Shown here: in pieces, positions 12,337-22,111 of the stretch | How positions within the stretch are numbered: position 1 is the stretch's first letter | How the letters are laid out: each line of letters opens with the position of its first letter | DNA from: Ziziphus jujuba | Lineage: Eukaryota > Streptophyta > Magnoliopsida > Rosales > Rhamnaceae | Assembly (NCBI RefSeq): GCF_031755915.1 | Contig: NC_083387.1 | Coordinates: 2,694,501 to 2,758,500, forward strand | DNA: 64,000 nucleotides | Reading direction: 5' to 3' | Translations under genes and position numbers: made by a program | The notes under the pieces: model-generated | What the model was told of the DNA's origin: nothing | Database searches by the model: none | Seen by the model: the letters and a program-made list of their open reading frames with translations, nothing else

Positions 12337-14904
12337 CTAATTCGAAGCATAAGACAATGGATTCGTACATCTCTGCCTATAATGTCCAACACCACCGCAT
12401 CGGCTACATCTACGTCCAATAACATCTTCACCTTCGGATGGTATGCGTTGCATCCTTGGTCTACCGGCTCGCCTACGTGTCCATCTTGGTGGAAGAACAA
12501 TGCGACTTGCCACGTCATCCGGGACATGCCACTGTTTTTCATCTAACAAAGGATAAATGGACTCAGCATAAGCTGCACGATATGCATCCGCGGTGTAGTA
12601 ATGAGAACACATGCGATAAGGAGCAATTTTTCGGTCTCTGCAAGCGGCAATACAATGATCACAAGGATATTGATCAAGATCGAAGACTTTGCATGAGCAT
12701 GTTTTTGATTGGAGATTAACTGTACCCCTCAAACTCCCACCTTCCACAAGAAATTCATGCATATTAATGGCTTTCACACGTAGTCCGATGGACTCCAAAT
12801 TTCGTAGTTTAAGTTGCTCTTCCATATGGTCAGTCACATGCTTTGTCAATTTTGCACCTGCAGTATGTCGCTCATAAAACCACCTTTGCAGTAAATCCCG
12901 TATGTGCTCTATTAATGCTACTATTGGCATCTCTCTAGCATCTAGCAGAATGCCATTCAAGCTTTCTGCAATATTGGTGGTCATGATAGTGTACCTTCTA
13001 CATGGACAAAGAGAACGTGCCCACCTTGTAGGGTCACATGATCGAATGTACTGGGCAGCCCTAATGTTTTTTGCCTCAATTTGCCCCATATAAAATTCAA
13101 AATCTTCAACCAAATATGCACTAGCTGCGAGCATGAAACATTGTATTATTGATTCATCTTTCGCATGTCCATTTGCTTTAATATTTCTGCTTATATGGTA
13201 CGTGCACAACGCATGGTATGCATTGGGAAAAACTTTGCGTAATGCCCTTTCAATAGCGGGGTGTCTATCACTCACAAACACCAAATCTGGAAAATCTCCG
13301 ATGGCATCCTTCAGGTTTTGGAAAAACCATGTATATGCTTGCTCGTTCTCTCCATCTCCAATGCCGAAAGCCAAAGGATATATTTGCTTATTGCCATCCA
13401 TGCCCGATGCAATATACATGTACCCTTTGTATTTCCCTTTCAATGTTGTTGCATCAACAGCCAATACGAATCTTATGTGGGATTTAAATCCCCTAATGCT
13501 TGCTCCAATCGCCATAAAGAAATATACAAAATTGTTATTATCGTCTGTTTTGATACGTGTAACAGTCCCATGGTTCTTCGACACTAACTCAAAACAGTAG
13601 GCAGGTAACTTAGCAAAATTCTCCTCTGGAGATCCCCTAACACTGTTAAGTGCATACTCTTTACCTCTCCATGCTTTGTTGTAGCTTATATTCACCCCAT
13701 ATTTCTGCAAAAAATCATGTTGAATTTCTTTGGGTTTGTAAACACGTGCAATACCTTCATATTTAGATTTGATACATTGCCCGATAACCCGGCTACTGGC
13801 TTGCTTGTGTTCTCGATGCACGATATCTAACGAGCAACTGTGTACATTATCAAAAATTCTCACAACAAATATTTCTCCATTTTTAAATGTGGTTGCACGT
13901 AGTCGCCATTTACAAGTATTTTCCAAGCATACAACCTCATACCGTTGTGTAGTTGATCGTGTCACCTTGAACTCCTTATTTTCTCGCATGCAATAGATAC
14001 TCAGTTTATTCTGTAGGTCACGTTTGTTGCGAAATAATTGTCCAACTACTATGCTCTCACAGCCAGTGAACTTTGACGAAAATATGGCCATAGAACCACT
14101 TCTGTTGCTCGATGATATGTGGTCACTTGTAGCACGATGAACCCTAACATCATCAACTCCTTCATTGTTCATTTCAGGATGCATATCATTATCATTATCC
14201 GGCAACTCATGATCAAAATCTACATCATTATGACCAACATCATCCCCTGCTGCATTGTAATTCTCATCATGATCAATATGATGCAACTGCTCATACTCCT
14301 CGTCGTTAGGAAACCGTTCAACATAGTCACCTCCAACATCAACTCCTTCGTGAATGTTAAATGATGTCCAGGCCCCCCCACGAACATCAACTTGATCTCT
14401 AAACTGAGTTTCTTGAACCATAATTTCCTGAGATGTAGCCTGAATTGGTTCAGTACCGGAAGCTTGTGGTAGACGACCGCCAATTGGAGGACAAGAAAAA
14501 GAATGAAGATTACTCCCACTATCCGAAGCAAATGCTGTTTGATGAACATTTCTACATACATGTTCAACTTTTGAAATCACCTCAACATACAATGGAGGCC
14601 GCATCATTGTCATCCCTCCATTCCTCACTTCTTGAAGAAAGCATTTCACATCCCTATCACATCGTATTTCTGTAGGATCCAACTTTTCTGCACATCGTCC
14701 ATATATCCATTTTAGCTTTAGCAAATATTCATTTTGATCTATCTCAATAGAATTGAAAATCTCATCCTTTAACTCTGATTTTGTGCATCTTTTGCCGACG
14801 GAAACCATTACATTTTTACCATTTCGATATTCCCAATCACCACTATCATTTTGTACCAATGTTCCATTGTATAAAATCGCAATTACAATGTCATCATCTT
14901 CCAT
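12337..14904 (-). CDS. MuDR-family (MULE) transposase, 855 residues
   Basis: Single uninterrupted frame from the ATG at 14904. An N-terminal region (1-100) is followed by an acidic Asp/Asn/His-rich linker (~190-260). A MuDR-type DNA-binding domain follows (~285-365, with Cys and His in CLENTCKWRLRA and VHSC). The MULE catalytic domain has Asp484 in AVDATTLKG and Asp546 in VSDRHPAI. I did not fix the third catalytic residue, Glu; Glu610 is a candidate. Next is a SWIM zinc finger, Cys736-x-Cys738-x9-Cys748-x-His750, and a C-terminal CCHC zinc knuckle, Cys833, Cys836, His841, Cys846. The first ~46 codons lie inside the right TIR. No stop or frameshift is seen, so it could be functional. Close relatives are annotated as FAR1/MULE transposases; this one sits inside its own TIRs, so it is not a domesticated gene. 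Confidence 0.95.
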   Translation of the reverse strand: MEDDDIVIAILYNGTLVQNDSGDWEYRNGKNVMVSVGKRCTKSELKDEIFNSIEIDQNEYLLKLKWIYGRCAEKLDPTEIRCDRDVKCFLQEVRNGGMTMMRPPLYVEVISKVEHVCRNVHQTAFASDSGSNLHSFSCPPIGGRLPQASGTEPIQATSQEIMVQETQFRDQVDVRGGAWTSFNIHEGVDVGGDYVERFPNDEEYEQLHHIDHDENYNAAGDDVGHNDVDFDHELPDNDNDMHPEMNNEGVDDVRVHRATSDHISSSNRSGSMAIFSSKFTGCESIVVGQLFRNKRDLQNKLSIYCMRENKEFKVTRSTTQRYEVVCLENTCKWRLRATTFKNGEIFVVRIFDNVHSCSLDIVHREHKQASSRVIGQCIKSKYEGIARVYKPKEIQHDFLQKYGVNISYNKAWRGKEYALNSVRGSPEENFAKLPAYCFELVSKNHGTVTRIKTDDNNNFVYFFMAIGASIRGFKSHIRFVLAVDATTLKGKYKGYMYIASGMDGNKQIYPLAFGIGDGENEQAYTWFFQNLKDAIGDFPDLVFVSDRHPAIERALRKVFPNAYHALCTYHISRNIKANGHAKDESIIQCFMLAASAYLVEDFEFYMGQIEAKNIRAAQYIRSCDPTRWARSLCPCRRYTIMTTNIAESLNGILLDAREMPIVALIEHIRDLLQRWFYERHTAGAKLTKHVTDHMEEQLKLRNLESIGLRVKAINMHEFLVEGGSLRGTVNLQSKTCSCKVFDLDQYPCDHCIAACRDRKIAPYRMCSHYYTADAYRAAYAESIYPLLDEKQWHVPDDVASRIVLPPRWTRRRAGRPRMQRIPSEGEDVIGRRCSRCGGVGHYRQRCTNPLSYASN

Positions 14905-15713
14905 TTGACTATAAAATTAAATGAATAACGTTAAACTAAATCAATAAATATATAAAATTTTGAATAATATTAAACAAACATATTAACTGTATTAAAAAAG
15001 TTGATTCTGTTTTTTTTTTCGGGCCAAATATAGCTTTTTCCTACTGGCGGAAAACTAGCGGAAAATTGGCGGAAAACTGGCGGAAAAATGGCGGAAAACT
15101 GGCGGAAAACTGGCGGAAAATTGGCGGAAATTTGCGAAAACTGACAAACTGGAGGAAATTGGCGGAAATTCATCTTTTTCGCCAAATTTCCTCCGTTTTT
15201 ACTGTTTTTCGCGATTTTTCAGTTTTACACAAAATTTCTCCCATTTTCAAACCATATGCCACCTAAAGTATCTTTAAAATCACATAGAACATCTCATAAA
15301 TCAATTTCTTGCATACCCATATCAAATAAAAAGCTTAAAAAACCCTAAACTAATAAAACTTACAAGAAAAAATAGAAAGAGAAAAAACAAAAAAAATACA
15401 TATTTCCTTACTTTCATCTAATAAGAAAAAAGATAAAATTTTTACCTGATTTTAGTTTGAGATCTGAGAAAATACAAAAAATTGAGAGTGAGAGGCGATG
15501 AGATGCAAAGAGTTTAGAGAAACCCCACGAACAGTTTTGTATAAACCCCACCCCCACGAACGAACGGCTGTGTAGAAGAAAGGAAAGCTTTTGTGTAATT
15601 TTCAATTTTATCAAGGGTATTTTTGTCCCAAGGTGGCTAGTTTTTTAAAAAAAAAAAAATTTTGCTATTTTTCTAAAATGGAGTTGTAAGGTGGTTATTT
15701 ATGGGAAAAACCC
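14768..15713 (-). repeat. Right terminal inverted repeat of the MULE
   Basis: Reverse-complement partner of 10436-11392. It contains the transposase start codon, its presumed promoter and leader, and the inverted TTTTCCGCCA array (about 15050-15180 on the plus strand, as ggcggaaaa units). Confidence 0.92.
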
Positions 15714-15722
15714 TTTATGCCG
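15714..15722. repeat. Right 9-bp target-site duplication of the MULE
   Basis: tttatgccg, identical to 10427-10435. Confidence 0.9.
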
Positions 15723-15737
15723 TCCGTCAAGCTAAGT

Positions 15738-15774
15738 TGGGCCCCACATTTGTAACTGGAATTTCAAGGCCCAT
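15738..15774 (-). promoter_or_regulatory. Site II-like motifs just beyond the MULE, possibly from the old RRP4 promoter
   Basis: TGGGCC at 15738-15743 and GGCCCAT at 15768-15774. Removing the transposon and one target copy places them about 230-260 bp upstream of the RRP4 ATG, a normal place for site II elements of plant housekeeping genes. Whether they served RRP4 is inference. Confidence 0.4.
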
Positions 15775-16440
15775 GTAACTTTGATTTGCGAAATCGTTTT
15801 TTTTTTTTTTTTTTTTTTTTTTGGCCTTTGGAAAAAAAAAAACTAATTTGAATCTTATATTAAGTATTATTTTATACTTTTTGGATAGTATATATATATA
15901 TATATCTAAACTTTTGAAATATAAAAAATGTATGTTTCATCCTTACAAAATATATAGATATATATTTATATATGTGTGTCTATAGATATATATATTTGTT
16001 GAGAGACATGCAAAGGCATGGCTTAAAGAACAGTAACTATAGCATAGACAAGAAGTATTTTTTTTTTTTTTTGGAAAAAAAAAATTATTATAATAAAATA
16101 AACCGAAGTACTATTTTAATAAAATTAAAATAAGAAAATGAAAAACAAGCGAATTCACAAATTCAGAACAGATAATAATAGAAGACAAAAAAAATATTAC
16201 ATAACCAGAAGGCAAAGTTGGATTAGTATTGGTATATTGAAAACATGGTCCAACTAGAGCAGATGGTCTTACCGAAGGTATCGGAGCCTAAAAAATTAAA
16301 AAAAAGGACAATCGAAAAAAACAGTTCATAAAATAATAGTAGCCAAAAAGGGAAAATTAAAATTAAAATAGAAAATTTCAAAACAGATAAGCCAAGCTTT
16401 AGACCAGCCATTAAAGTACGCAAGAATCTATGTCGCTGAT
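15775..16440. other. Low-complexity spacer
   Basis: Long poly(T) and poly(A) runs near 15799-15822 and 16060-16075, (AT)n near 15890-15906, and A-rich DNA. No gene seen. Confidence 0.5.
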
Positions 16441-16710
16441 ATGATTACGGCCGACGTGAAACGAGTTATAAATCTACACTCCAACCTCATTATAGTCGAT
16501 GACATTGGCAAGCTCTGGCAGGTAGATTTGGAAGACACAATCCTGGCGGCATCGGGAATATTGCCATGCAAACCTGACCAAGTACTTCACCGACGAGTTT
16601 TGGTCGGACCCAGTATTGGCGAAAGAAGAGCTTGCTATTTCAACAGAGGGGTGATGGTGATGGATGTGGGTGAAATGGAGAGAAGGAATGTGTATAGAGA
16701 GAGCCGATAG
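16441..16710 (+). other. Unassigned 89-codon open frame in a GC-richer patch
   Basis: An ATG-to-stop frame with fairly balanced codon use, in a patch (about 16430-16790) less AT-rich than its flanks. The opposite strand is also partly open over the same stretch, so the coding strand is uncertain. I recognise no domain. It could be a relic of a gene, or an exon of something degraded. I would not call it a gene on this evidence. Confidence 0.2.
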
Positions 16711-16982
16711 GGAAAGGGAAGCCTCGGTTAAGGATGGATTCCAAACAACCTTGCACCGTTGATCATCTGTGGGCTCCTTATGATCTCTTCAGCTCCTCTG
16801 TTCACTCTTTTGATGAATGAGCAAAGAAAAGAAAAGAAAAAATTATTCCTTTGGATGAAAGGGATTTGTATATATGGAGACAATTGTTAAGGGTCAATTA
16901 CTTGTAGAGGAAGAAGGTGAAATGAGTAAGTGTCCAAACCTGTGCCTTGTTAATTTCCATTTTATATCTTTTTAAAAAATTT

Positions 16983-16989
<7 letters not shown>

Positions 16990-17020
<31 letters not shown>
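16990..17020. repeat. (AT)n microsatellite
   Basis: About fifteen uninterrupted AT units. Confidence 0.9.
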
Positions 17021-17022
<2 letters not shown>

Positions 17023-17161
17023 GAAGTAATTTGATTATTTGGGTTGAAACATGTTCAAGGAGAAAAAGGGGTTGAAATAGGTTTAAGGAGAAGAAGGGTG
17101 GACGAGCTTACTAACGGGCATGGGGCATATGCATGGAGAATTTTTTTTTTTTTTTTCCCTT

Positions 17162-17166
<5 letters not shown>

Positions 17167-17198
<32 letters not shown>

Positions 17199-17212
17199 TG
17201 TGTGTGTTTGTG
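17167..17212. repeat. (TG)n microsatellite
   Basis: TG dinucleotides with two TTTG interruptions, following a poly(T) tract. Confidence 0.9.
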
Positions 17213-17420
17213 GGGTCAACGTGGAGAGGAAGATTGTCTAAATTGTTTTGGTTGAAGAATTTAATAGTTGGTTTTGTGTATCGTATAGTTGGCTGCCAGA
17301 GAATATAATCAAATCCTCTTACCAGAGTTTTCCATGTCTCACTCTCACTTATCTCTTTCTCATAATTTATATAATGTCTAAATCATTATTCTCACTCATC
17401 TCTTTCTCATAATATATAAC

Positions 17421-17544
17421 TTTTTTTCTTTTTTTTTCTTTCTTTTTTTTTTTTTTGGCTATCTCCTATTCCCCATCCAGTGACTCGAACCCATATTATC
17501 TTTAACACAGATAGTGGCGTTCGCCAACTAAGTTAAGCCATTTC
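17421..17544 (-). mobile_element. tRNA-derived SINE-like element
   Basis: On the minus strand a 12-mer taacttagttgg (17535-17524) matches the tRNA/Pol III A box at 10 of 12 positions. ggttcgagtca (17491-17481) matches the B box. The spacing between them, about 33 bases, is typical of tRNA-like promoters. The body ends in ...gagatagcc and is followed by an A-rich tail (complement of 17421-17456). This arrangement of A box, B box, short body and A-rich tail is that of a plant SINE. No clear target duplication was found. Confidence 0.6.
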
Positions 17545-18647
17545 ATCAAAATATTGAGTTCATATATCCAAAATATGTAATGTCTAAATCAGTATTAATA
17601 TATTGTGTGTAACTGATGAGTTCATATGTCCAAAATATTGAGTTCCTTTCCTCATAAATATAAAATAATAAAATTAATGAAACTCCTGTGTACATATATA
17701 TATTTGTATATGTATATATATATTTATAGACAATTTCACTAACGATAATTAACCTCGAAGTCTTTAGTTGAGGATCCGTTTGGTATAACTGATGAGAGTT
17801 TTATATAATAGATTTTTTTTAAAAATGATTTTTATTAAAAAATTAATAATGTTTTGTTTTAAATAAAAACACTGCATTAAATATTTAATGAGTTTTCATA
17901 TAAACTAAAAAATCTACATTAAATTTTCATTGAATTTACATATAAATTAAAAAGAATAACTTTTCTAGAAAAATATAAAATTTGGATTTCTAAAAAAGTA
18001 TCTAAAAATATCAGATTTAGATATTTGCATCCTGTTGAAGTAAGGAACCATGGCATATATGTTTGGAATATATTCCATTTTGAGAAAGTTGAAAAACCAT
18101 TATCTCGTTGAAAGGTTCTGTATATCCATCCTTTTTCAAGGTACTTCTTTAGATAAAAAGTCTATTTTTTTCCTTTTTTGGGCTTAAAAAAATATTTTTT
18201 TAGTCAACAAGTTTGTGGATTTTGCCAAGCATTTTTATTTTTTAACAAAAAAACTTTTGATCTTTAAATAGAGCTTTTAACCCGAAAAAAAAAAAAAAAC
18301 TGTGCCAAATAAAAAGTAAATTAGATCTTGTGTCTAAAATCCCCCTCCCTAATTTATCAAAAAGAATATCTAGTTCTTGTACAACGAATAACAATTTTAA
18401 ACCCGCAAACTTTATTATTAGTAATTTTGGTGATCTAGAAAATTACATGGACAAAATTATAAAAGGCTGAACTTATTATTACTTCTTTGATTCCAACACA
18501 ACATCATATATGAAAGTTCTTGAAATATGACATCGATTACTGACGAAACATATAGAAAGTAAATCCATTTCCAACAAGGGAAACCGGCATATATATCTAT
18601 GTATATAAAATATACAATATTCATAATGGTCTCGATTAACTAGCTAG
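17545..18647. other. AT-rich spacer
   Basis: No gene recognised. Contains TA-rich microsatellite-like patches near 17695-17730 and the 3' flank of the next gene. Confidence 0.5.
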
Positions 18648-19496
18648 CTAAGATGTTTGGTTAGTGTCAAAGTCATAGCTGCCTCTCATAGCAGCCTTCC
18701 TACTGCGAATAAAAGCATCGGATTTCTCATTGATGCTCATGGCAACATTGAACAAAGGCCTTACCTGCCTAACAGGAGCCTTATTCGTTTCCATATCTTC
18801 TGCTTCAACAGCGAGTGTCAACTTTTCACTCATAATAATATTATTCTTACCTTGCTTCTTACCGCTACTTTTCTCTCCCCTCGCCAAATCTTTGATACTA
18901 CTCATCATCTTTTTGGTACCTGATGATCTTGTTCGCGTCGTCGTCCCCGTTGGCATAGCTGCGAAAGTTGCCGTCTCTACCTCTTTCATGTCTTTACCTT
19001 GTGCTGCAGAGGTTGCTTTTGCTCTCTCTTCATGTCGAAGTTGAGCCTTTTCCGGGATAACTTCGTCCAGAGCAATGCTTGAAATTGTGCTGTCCTTATG
19101 ATCAGAGGGATAGATTGAAGAACCAAGACTGTCCACCGGTGTCCAATACTCCAAATTGTCGGTCATCTTGTGGTGGACTTGAATTTCGAAATCAGCCCAA
19201 TCATGCAGATCATGATCTTCAACCATGTTGATCTGTTCATGATTGGGTTTGGGTTGGACCAGGAGATGCTCTTCTGAAGAAGAGTTAGCCACTCCATTAT
19301 TATTAATCCCCAAGCAACTCCTGGAGCAATCGGGCGCTTTGTTTGACGAGCTCTGAGGCAGTGGATGGTGATGGTCAAAAGCAACGCTCTTAAAGTTAAA
19401 TCCTCCTCTGCCTCTGGCAACGAGATTGTTGACGATGAAGTCGAAAAGCCTCCTCCAAATGCAAAGAGGCTGGAACCGGTTGTTCTCCTCCTGCAT
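18648..19496 (-). CDS. Unrecognised plant protein, 282 residues
   Basis: Single open frame. I start it at the ATG at 19496, because the few codons upstream have no earlier ATG. The N-terminus (MQEENNRFQPL, then CIWRRLFDFIVNNLVARG) contains a short amphipathic/hydrophobic helix. The middle is polar and probably disordered (Ser-, Asn-, Lys- and Glu-rich), with WADFEIQVHHKM and WTPVDSL as the most structured parts. The C-terminus, INEKSDAFIRSRKAAMRGSY, resembles the repeated FSDYI motif of the gene at 38379-39224. No signal peptide or known catalytic motif. Start context, length without stops and uniform codon use support a real gene. Function unknown. Confidence 0.7.
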   Translation of the reverse strand: MQEENNRFQPLCIWRRLFDFIVNNLVARGRGGFNFKSVAFDHHHPLPQSSSNKAPDCSRSCLGINNNGVANSSSEEHLLVQPKPNHEQINMVEDHDLHDWADFEIQVHHKMTDNLEYWTPVDSLGSSIYPSDHKDSTISSIALDEVIPEKAQLRHEERAKATSAAQGKDMKEVETATFAAMPTGTTTRTRSSGTKKMMSSIKDLARGEKSSGKKQGKNNIIMSEKLTLAVEAEDMETNKAPVRQVRPLFNVAMSINEKSDAFIRSRKAAMRGSYDFDTNQTS

Positions 19497-20370
19497 TGTC
19501 AGACGGTTTCCAAAAAACAATAATAATTGTATAGAAAGAAAATAAAGAGAAGAAACAACTATGGGTCTCTGATTTTGATTTGGATAGGAGATATATATTT
19601 CAAGAAATGGATTGCATTCGAGAGTGATTCCATGCTTGGGAAATGGGGTAAGAAAAAGTGAAAATTTGATTATTTTATGATCTTAAATTGGAGGAAAAGA
19701 TAAAGAAATTTGTTGGTCACCTAATGGAATGAAAGCAAAAAGCAATTTGTTTGTAGGACAGTAGGAATAATTCGCTTGATACCATATGTATAACTTTGGG
19801 GGAACTAGAATTTTACTTTGCTTCCAACTAATTTTATTCCAAAACACCAACTACCATCCCTCAAAGTAATCATTATCAATTATTCACAGCTTCCCATCTA
19901 TATAGGTAGCCCAATTTCTAACCGTTTGATATCTAGACAAAGCGTCAACTGTTTAATATTATTACTTAATATAATAATCAATCGATAACATTTTTTGGAT
20001 TTGGACTATATATTGTCCAACAGCTTCCCTACATTTCAATTTTAATTCAATTTTGTTTAAAATATAAATAAAATTATTATTTTTCACCACTAATTAACCA
20101 TAAGCCATTAAGTCCACATAATTAGCTATTTAAATTCTAAAACAATTCATATTTCCATATTAGATTTTTAATATCAAAACTAAAACGTAAAAGCATAATT
20201 AAATACATCAAAAAAAAATTAGCCATATCAACAACAGATCCTAATTGTCACAGCGAAAAATTTAACCCAAAAAAAAAGAAAGTTCAATTTAATTATATTT
20301 ATTAGTCAAGTATTCAATTACTTGTCAAACCCATAATTAGCTTATCAAAATGAGACTTTTGATTCATGAA
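19497..20370. other. Spacer between divergent genes
   Basis: Upstream region of the 18648-19496 gene and far upstream of the BSD gene. AT-rich, no gene seen. Confidence 0.5.
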
Positions 20371-20373
20371 TGA

Positions 20374-20517
20374 TGGGCCTTAATTATCAGATAAAAATGT
20401 TGGGCTCAATGTGAACAAAGAGTTATGGTCCTTAACTTCAAGTCCAGTTCGTCTAATGGGCTCACTGGGCCCATAAGACAACAAGTTTGGTTTCAGTCAT
20501 AACTATACCGGCCCAGA
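20374..20517 (+). promoter_or_regulatory. Cluster of site II (TGGGCY) motifs upstream of the BSD gene
   Basis: TGGGCC at 20374-20379, TGGGCT at 20401-20406 and 20457-20462, TGGGCC/GGCCCA at 20466-20473, and GGCCCA near 20510-20515. Such clusters sit in promoters of constitutively expressed plant genes. The last copy is about 170 bp before the BSD start codon. Confidence 0.6.
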
Positions 20518-20683
20518 CATTGACCTTTAACCAGAACGATGCGCACTGCGCACCAAGCGTATTTCGGCGCAATCCGATTGCGGATCCTCTAGAATATGTG
20601 TTTTCCCCGCAAACAACCGTGTCACTGCTCTCTGTTCTACATTTTCTGATCCTTTCTATCCGAACAACCCAGAAAATCCTCTA

Positions 20684-22111
20684 ATGGATTTCTTCAGGTC
20701 CGTTTTCTCAGATGAAGCGGATCCTCCAAAGTCCGAATCCGTCGAAACCGAGAACAAAGAATGCCAAGAGCCAGATCCGGATCCCCCATCCAACCAACCC
20801 GGTTCAGAAACTTTTGGTGTCGACGGCGGCGGAGTTGGCGGGTGGAGCTTCGGCGGTCTGATCAAAACCTTAGCGACCAGATCCGAGTCGGTAATTGAGA
20901 CCTACCGGCGCGACTTGAAGGAATTCGGTTCGGGCCTGAAGAAGGAGATCGAGGTTGCTCAGGGGTCGTTGGAGACGGTGAGCCACAAAATCGATGAGAT
21001 TGGGACCAACGTGATTAAAGGGACGGCCCAGATCATCTCTCAAGGTAAGGACGCAATCCTCGTCGACGGTCATGAATCCGATTCCTCTGATACCAGTAAT
21101 AACCAATATAATAGCACTCAACAGAGCTTGAATTCGAAACGTTACAGTAGGTTTGATGCTCAGGTTCGTGCAATTCAGGGTGACACTAGCACATACTGTG
21201 AGGAACCCGAGGATTTGGATGATTATAACAAATTTAAATTAGGGTTCGTGTTAGATGAAAAAAGTGAAGAAATTGATGGCTTGCTTGAAGAAAACACATC
21301 CATGAGGAGTATTTACGAGAAGGTTGTCCCAGATACCGTTGATCGCCAAACTTTTTGGTGTAGATACTTTTTTAGGGTTCATAAGCTTAAGCAAGCCGAG
21401 GATTTGAGAGCTAAGCTTGTGAAGAGAGCAATTTCCAGAGAAGAAGAAGAGGAGGAGCTGAGTTGGGATGTTGATGATGAAGACGATGACGATGAGGGCA
21501 ATGTCGCCCCCAAATTGGTCACAGCCAAAAGTAGGGAATTGGGTAGTGAAGATGACAGTAAAGTTGCTAAGAATGTAGAATCGAGTTCCTCTAATGTGGA
21601 AAAAGTGGGAAGTGTTGGTGAAGATGCTAACGTGGATTCAAAGCGTGTTTCATCTGCCAACACTGAAAAGATTGTGAAGGAAGACAATCCTGTTGAGGAA
21701 CCATCTGGTATTGTTGATGAGAAGGAAGAGAAAAGCTCTAACTTGGATAAGGGGATTGATGGTAATGCTGTGAAACCAAGTGAGGAAAAGGACTCCAAAC
21801 AGAAAGTGCACTTGGAAGAGGATTCTGGGGTCAGTAAGAAAGATTTGGTATCGAAATCCGATGATAAAGTGGCTTCAGATGGGAAGACAGATAGTGATGT
21901 TTCAGTAGTCTCGAGCCAGCGATCAATGCATGAGGAGGAAGACCTTGGGTGGGATGAGATTGAGGATCTTAGCATCATTGATGAGAAGAAAACTACTCAT
22001 AGTGGAAGTCCTGACAGAGCTGAGCTGCGAAAGCGGCTAAGTAGTGCTGCAGAAGATGACGAAGACTTGAGTTGGGATATCGAAGATGATGATGAACCAA
22101 CTAAAGCTTGA
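20684..22111 (+). CDS. BSD-domain protein, intronless, 475 residues
   Basis: One open frame from MDFFRSVFS. Residues ~50-60 contain a Gly/Trp-rich stretch (GVGGWSFGGLIKTLA), then an amphipathic helical segment with VIETYRRDLKEFGSGLKKE typical of plant BSD proteins. The BSD domain occupies about 165-240 and shows the signature Phe224-Trp225 followed by RYFFRVHKL. After it come an acidic EEEEEELSWD block and a long disordered Lys/Ser/Glu-rich tail that ends with two further WD(I/V/E)-plus-acidic motifs (GWDEIED, SWDIEDDDE). BSD domains are named for BTF2/TFIIH-like, synapse-associated and DOS2-like proteins. The plant members have no well-defined biochemical role. It is a likely counterpart of Arabidopsis At1g03350. 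Confidence 0.88.
   Translation: MDFFRSVFSDEADPPKSESVETENKECQEPDPDPPSNQPGSETFGVDGGGVGGWSFGGLIKTLATRSESVIETYRRDLKEFGSGLKKEIEVAQGSLETVSHKIDEIGTNVIKGTAQIISQGKDAILVDGHESDSSDTSNNQYNSTQQSLNSKRYSRFDAQVRAIQGDTSTYCEEPEDLDDYNKFKLGFVLDEKSEEIDGLLEENTSMRSIYEKVVPDTVDRQTFWCRYFFRVHKLKQAEDLRAKLVKRAISREEEEEELSWDVDDEDDDDEGNVAPKLVTAKSRELGSEDDSKVAKNVESSSSNVEKVGSVGEDANVDSKRVSSANTEKIVKEDNPVEEPSGIVDEKEEKSSNLDKGIDGNAVKPSEEKDSKQKVHLEEDSGVSKKDLVSKSDDKVASDGKTDSDVSVVSSQRSMHEEEDLGWDEIEDLSIIDEKKTTHSGSPDRAELRKRLSSAAEDDEDLSWDIEDDDEPTKA

Larger units (their letters stand above)
10436..15713. mobile_element. Mutator-like transposon (MULE) with long TIRs and intact transposase gene
   Basis: A 5278-bp element flanked by a perfect 9-bp target duplication. 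The termini are inverted: left end gagtttttttgataacta, right end (reverse complement) gggtttttcccataaata. The TIRs extend far inward (10436-11392 and 14768-15713) and are nearly identical over most of their length, diverging mostly in the outer ~130 bases. A transposase gene is read leftward from the right TIR. A truncated second gene is read rightward from the left TIR, so the two are convergent, as mudrA and mudrB are in maize MuDR. The well-matched TIRs, exact target duplication and open transposase frame together suggest recent insertion. Confidence 0.95.
16711..17420. other. Spacer with microsatellites
   Basis: No gene seen. (AT)n at 16990-17020, (TG)n at 17167-17212, and a local duplication of 'ctcatctctttctcataat' at about 17347 and 17395. 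Confidence 0.5.

Noticed and set aside
13133..13600. 155-codon plus-strand frame in the MULE
   Set aside because: It is the antisense shadow of the transposase catalytic domain, whose motifs are clear on the minus strand.
12337..14904. Transposase frame considered as a domesticated FAR1/FHY3-type gene
   Set aside because: It sits inside intact TIRs with a perfect target duplication, and its start codon lies within the TIR, so it is a resident transposase.
16990..17212. Dinucleotide runs considered as a possible CRISPR-like or clustered-repeat array
   Set aside because: They are simple microsatellites without unique spacers, and the DNA is eukaryotic.
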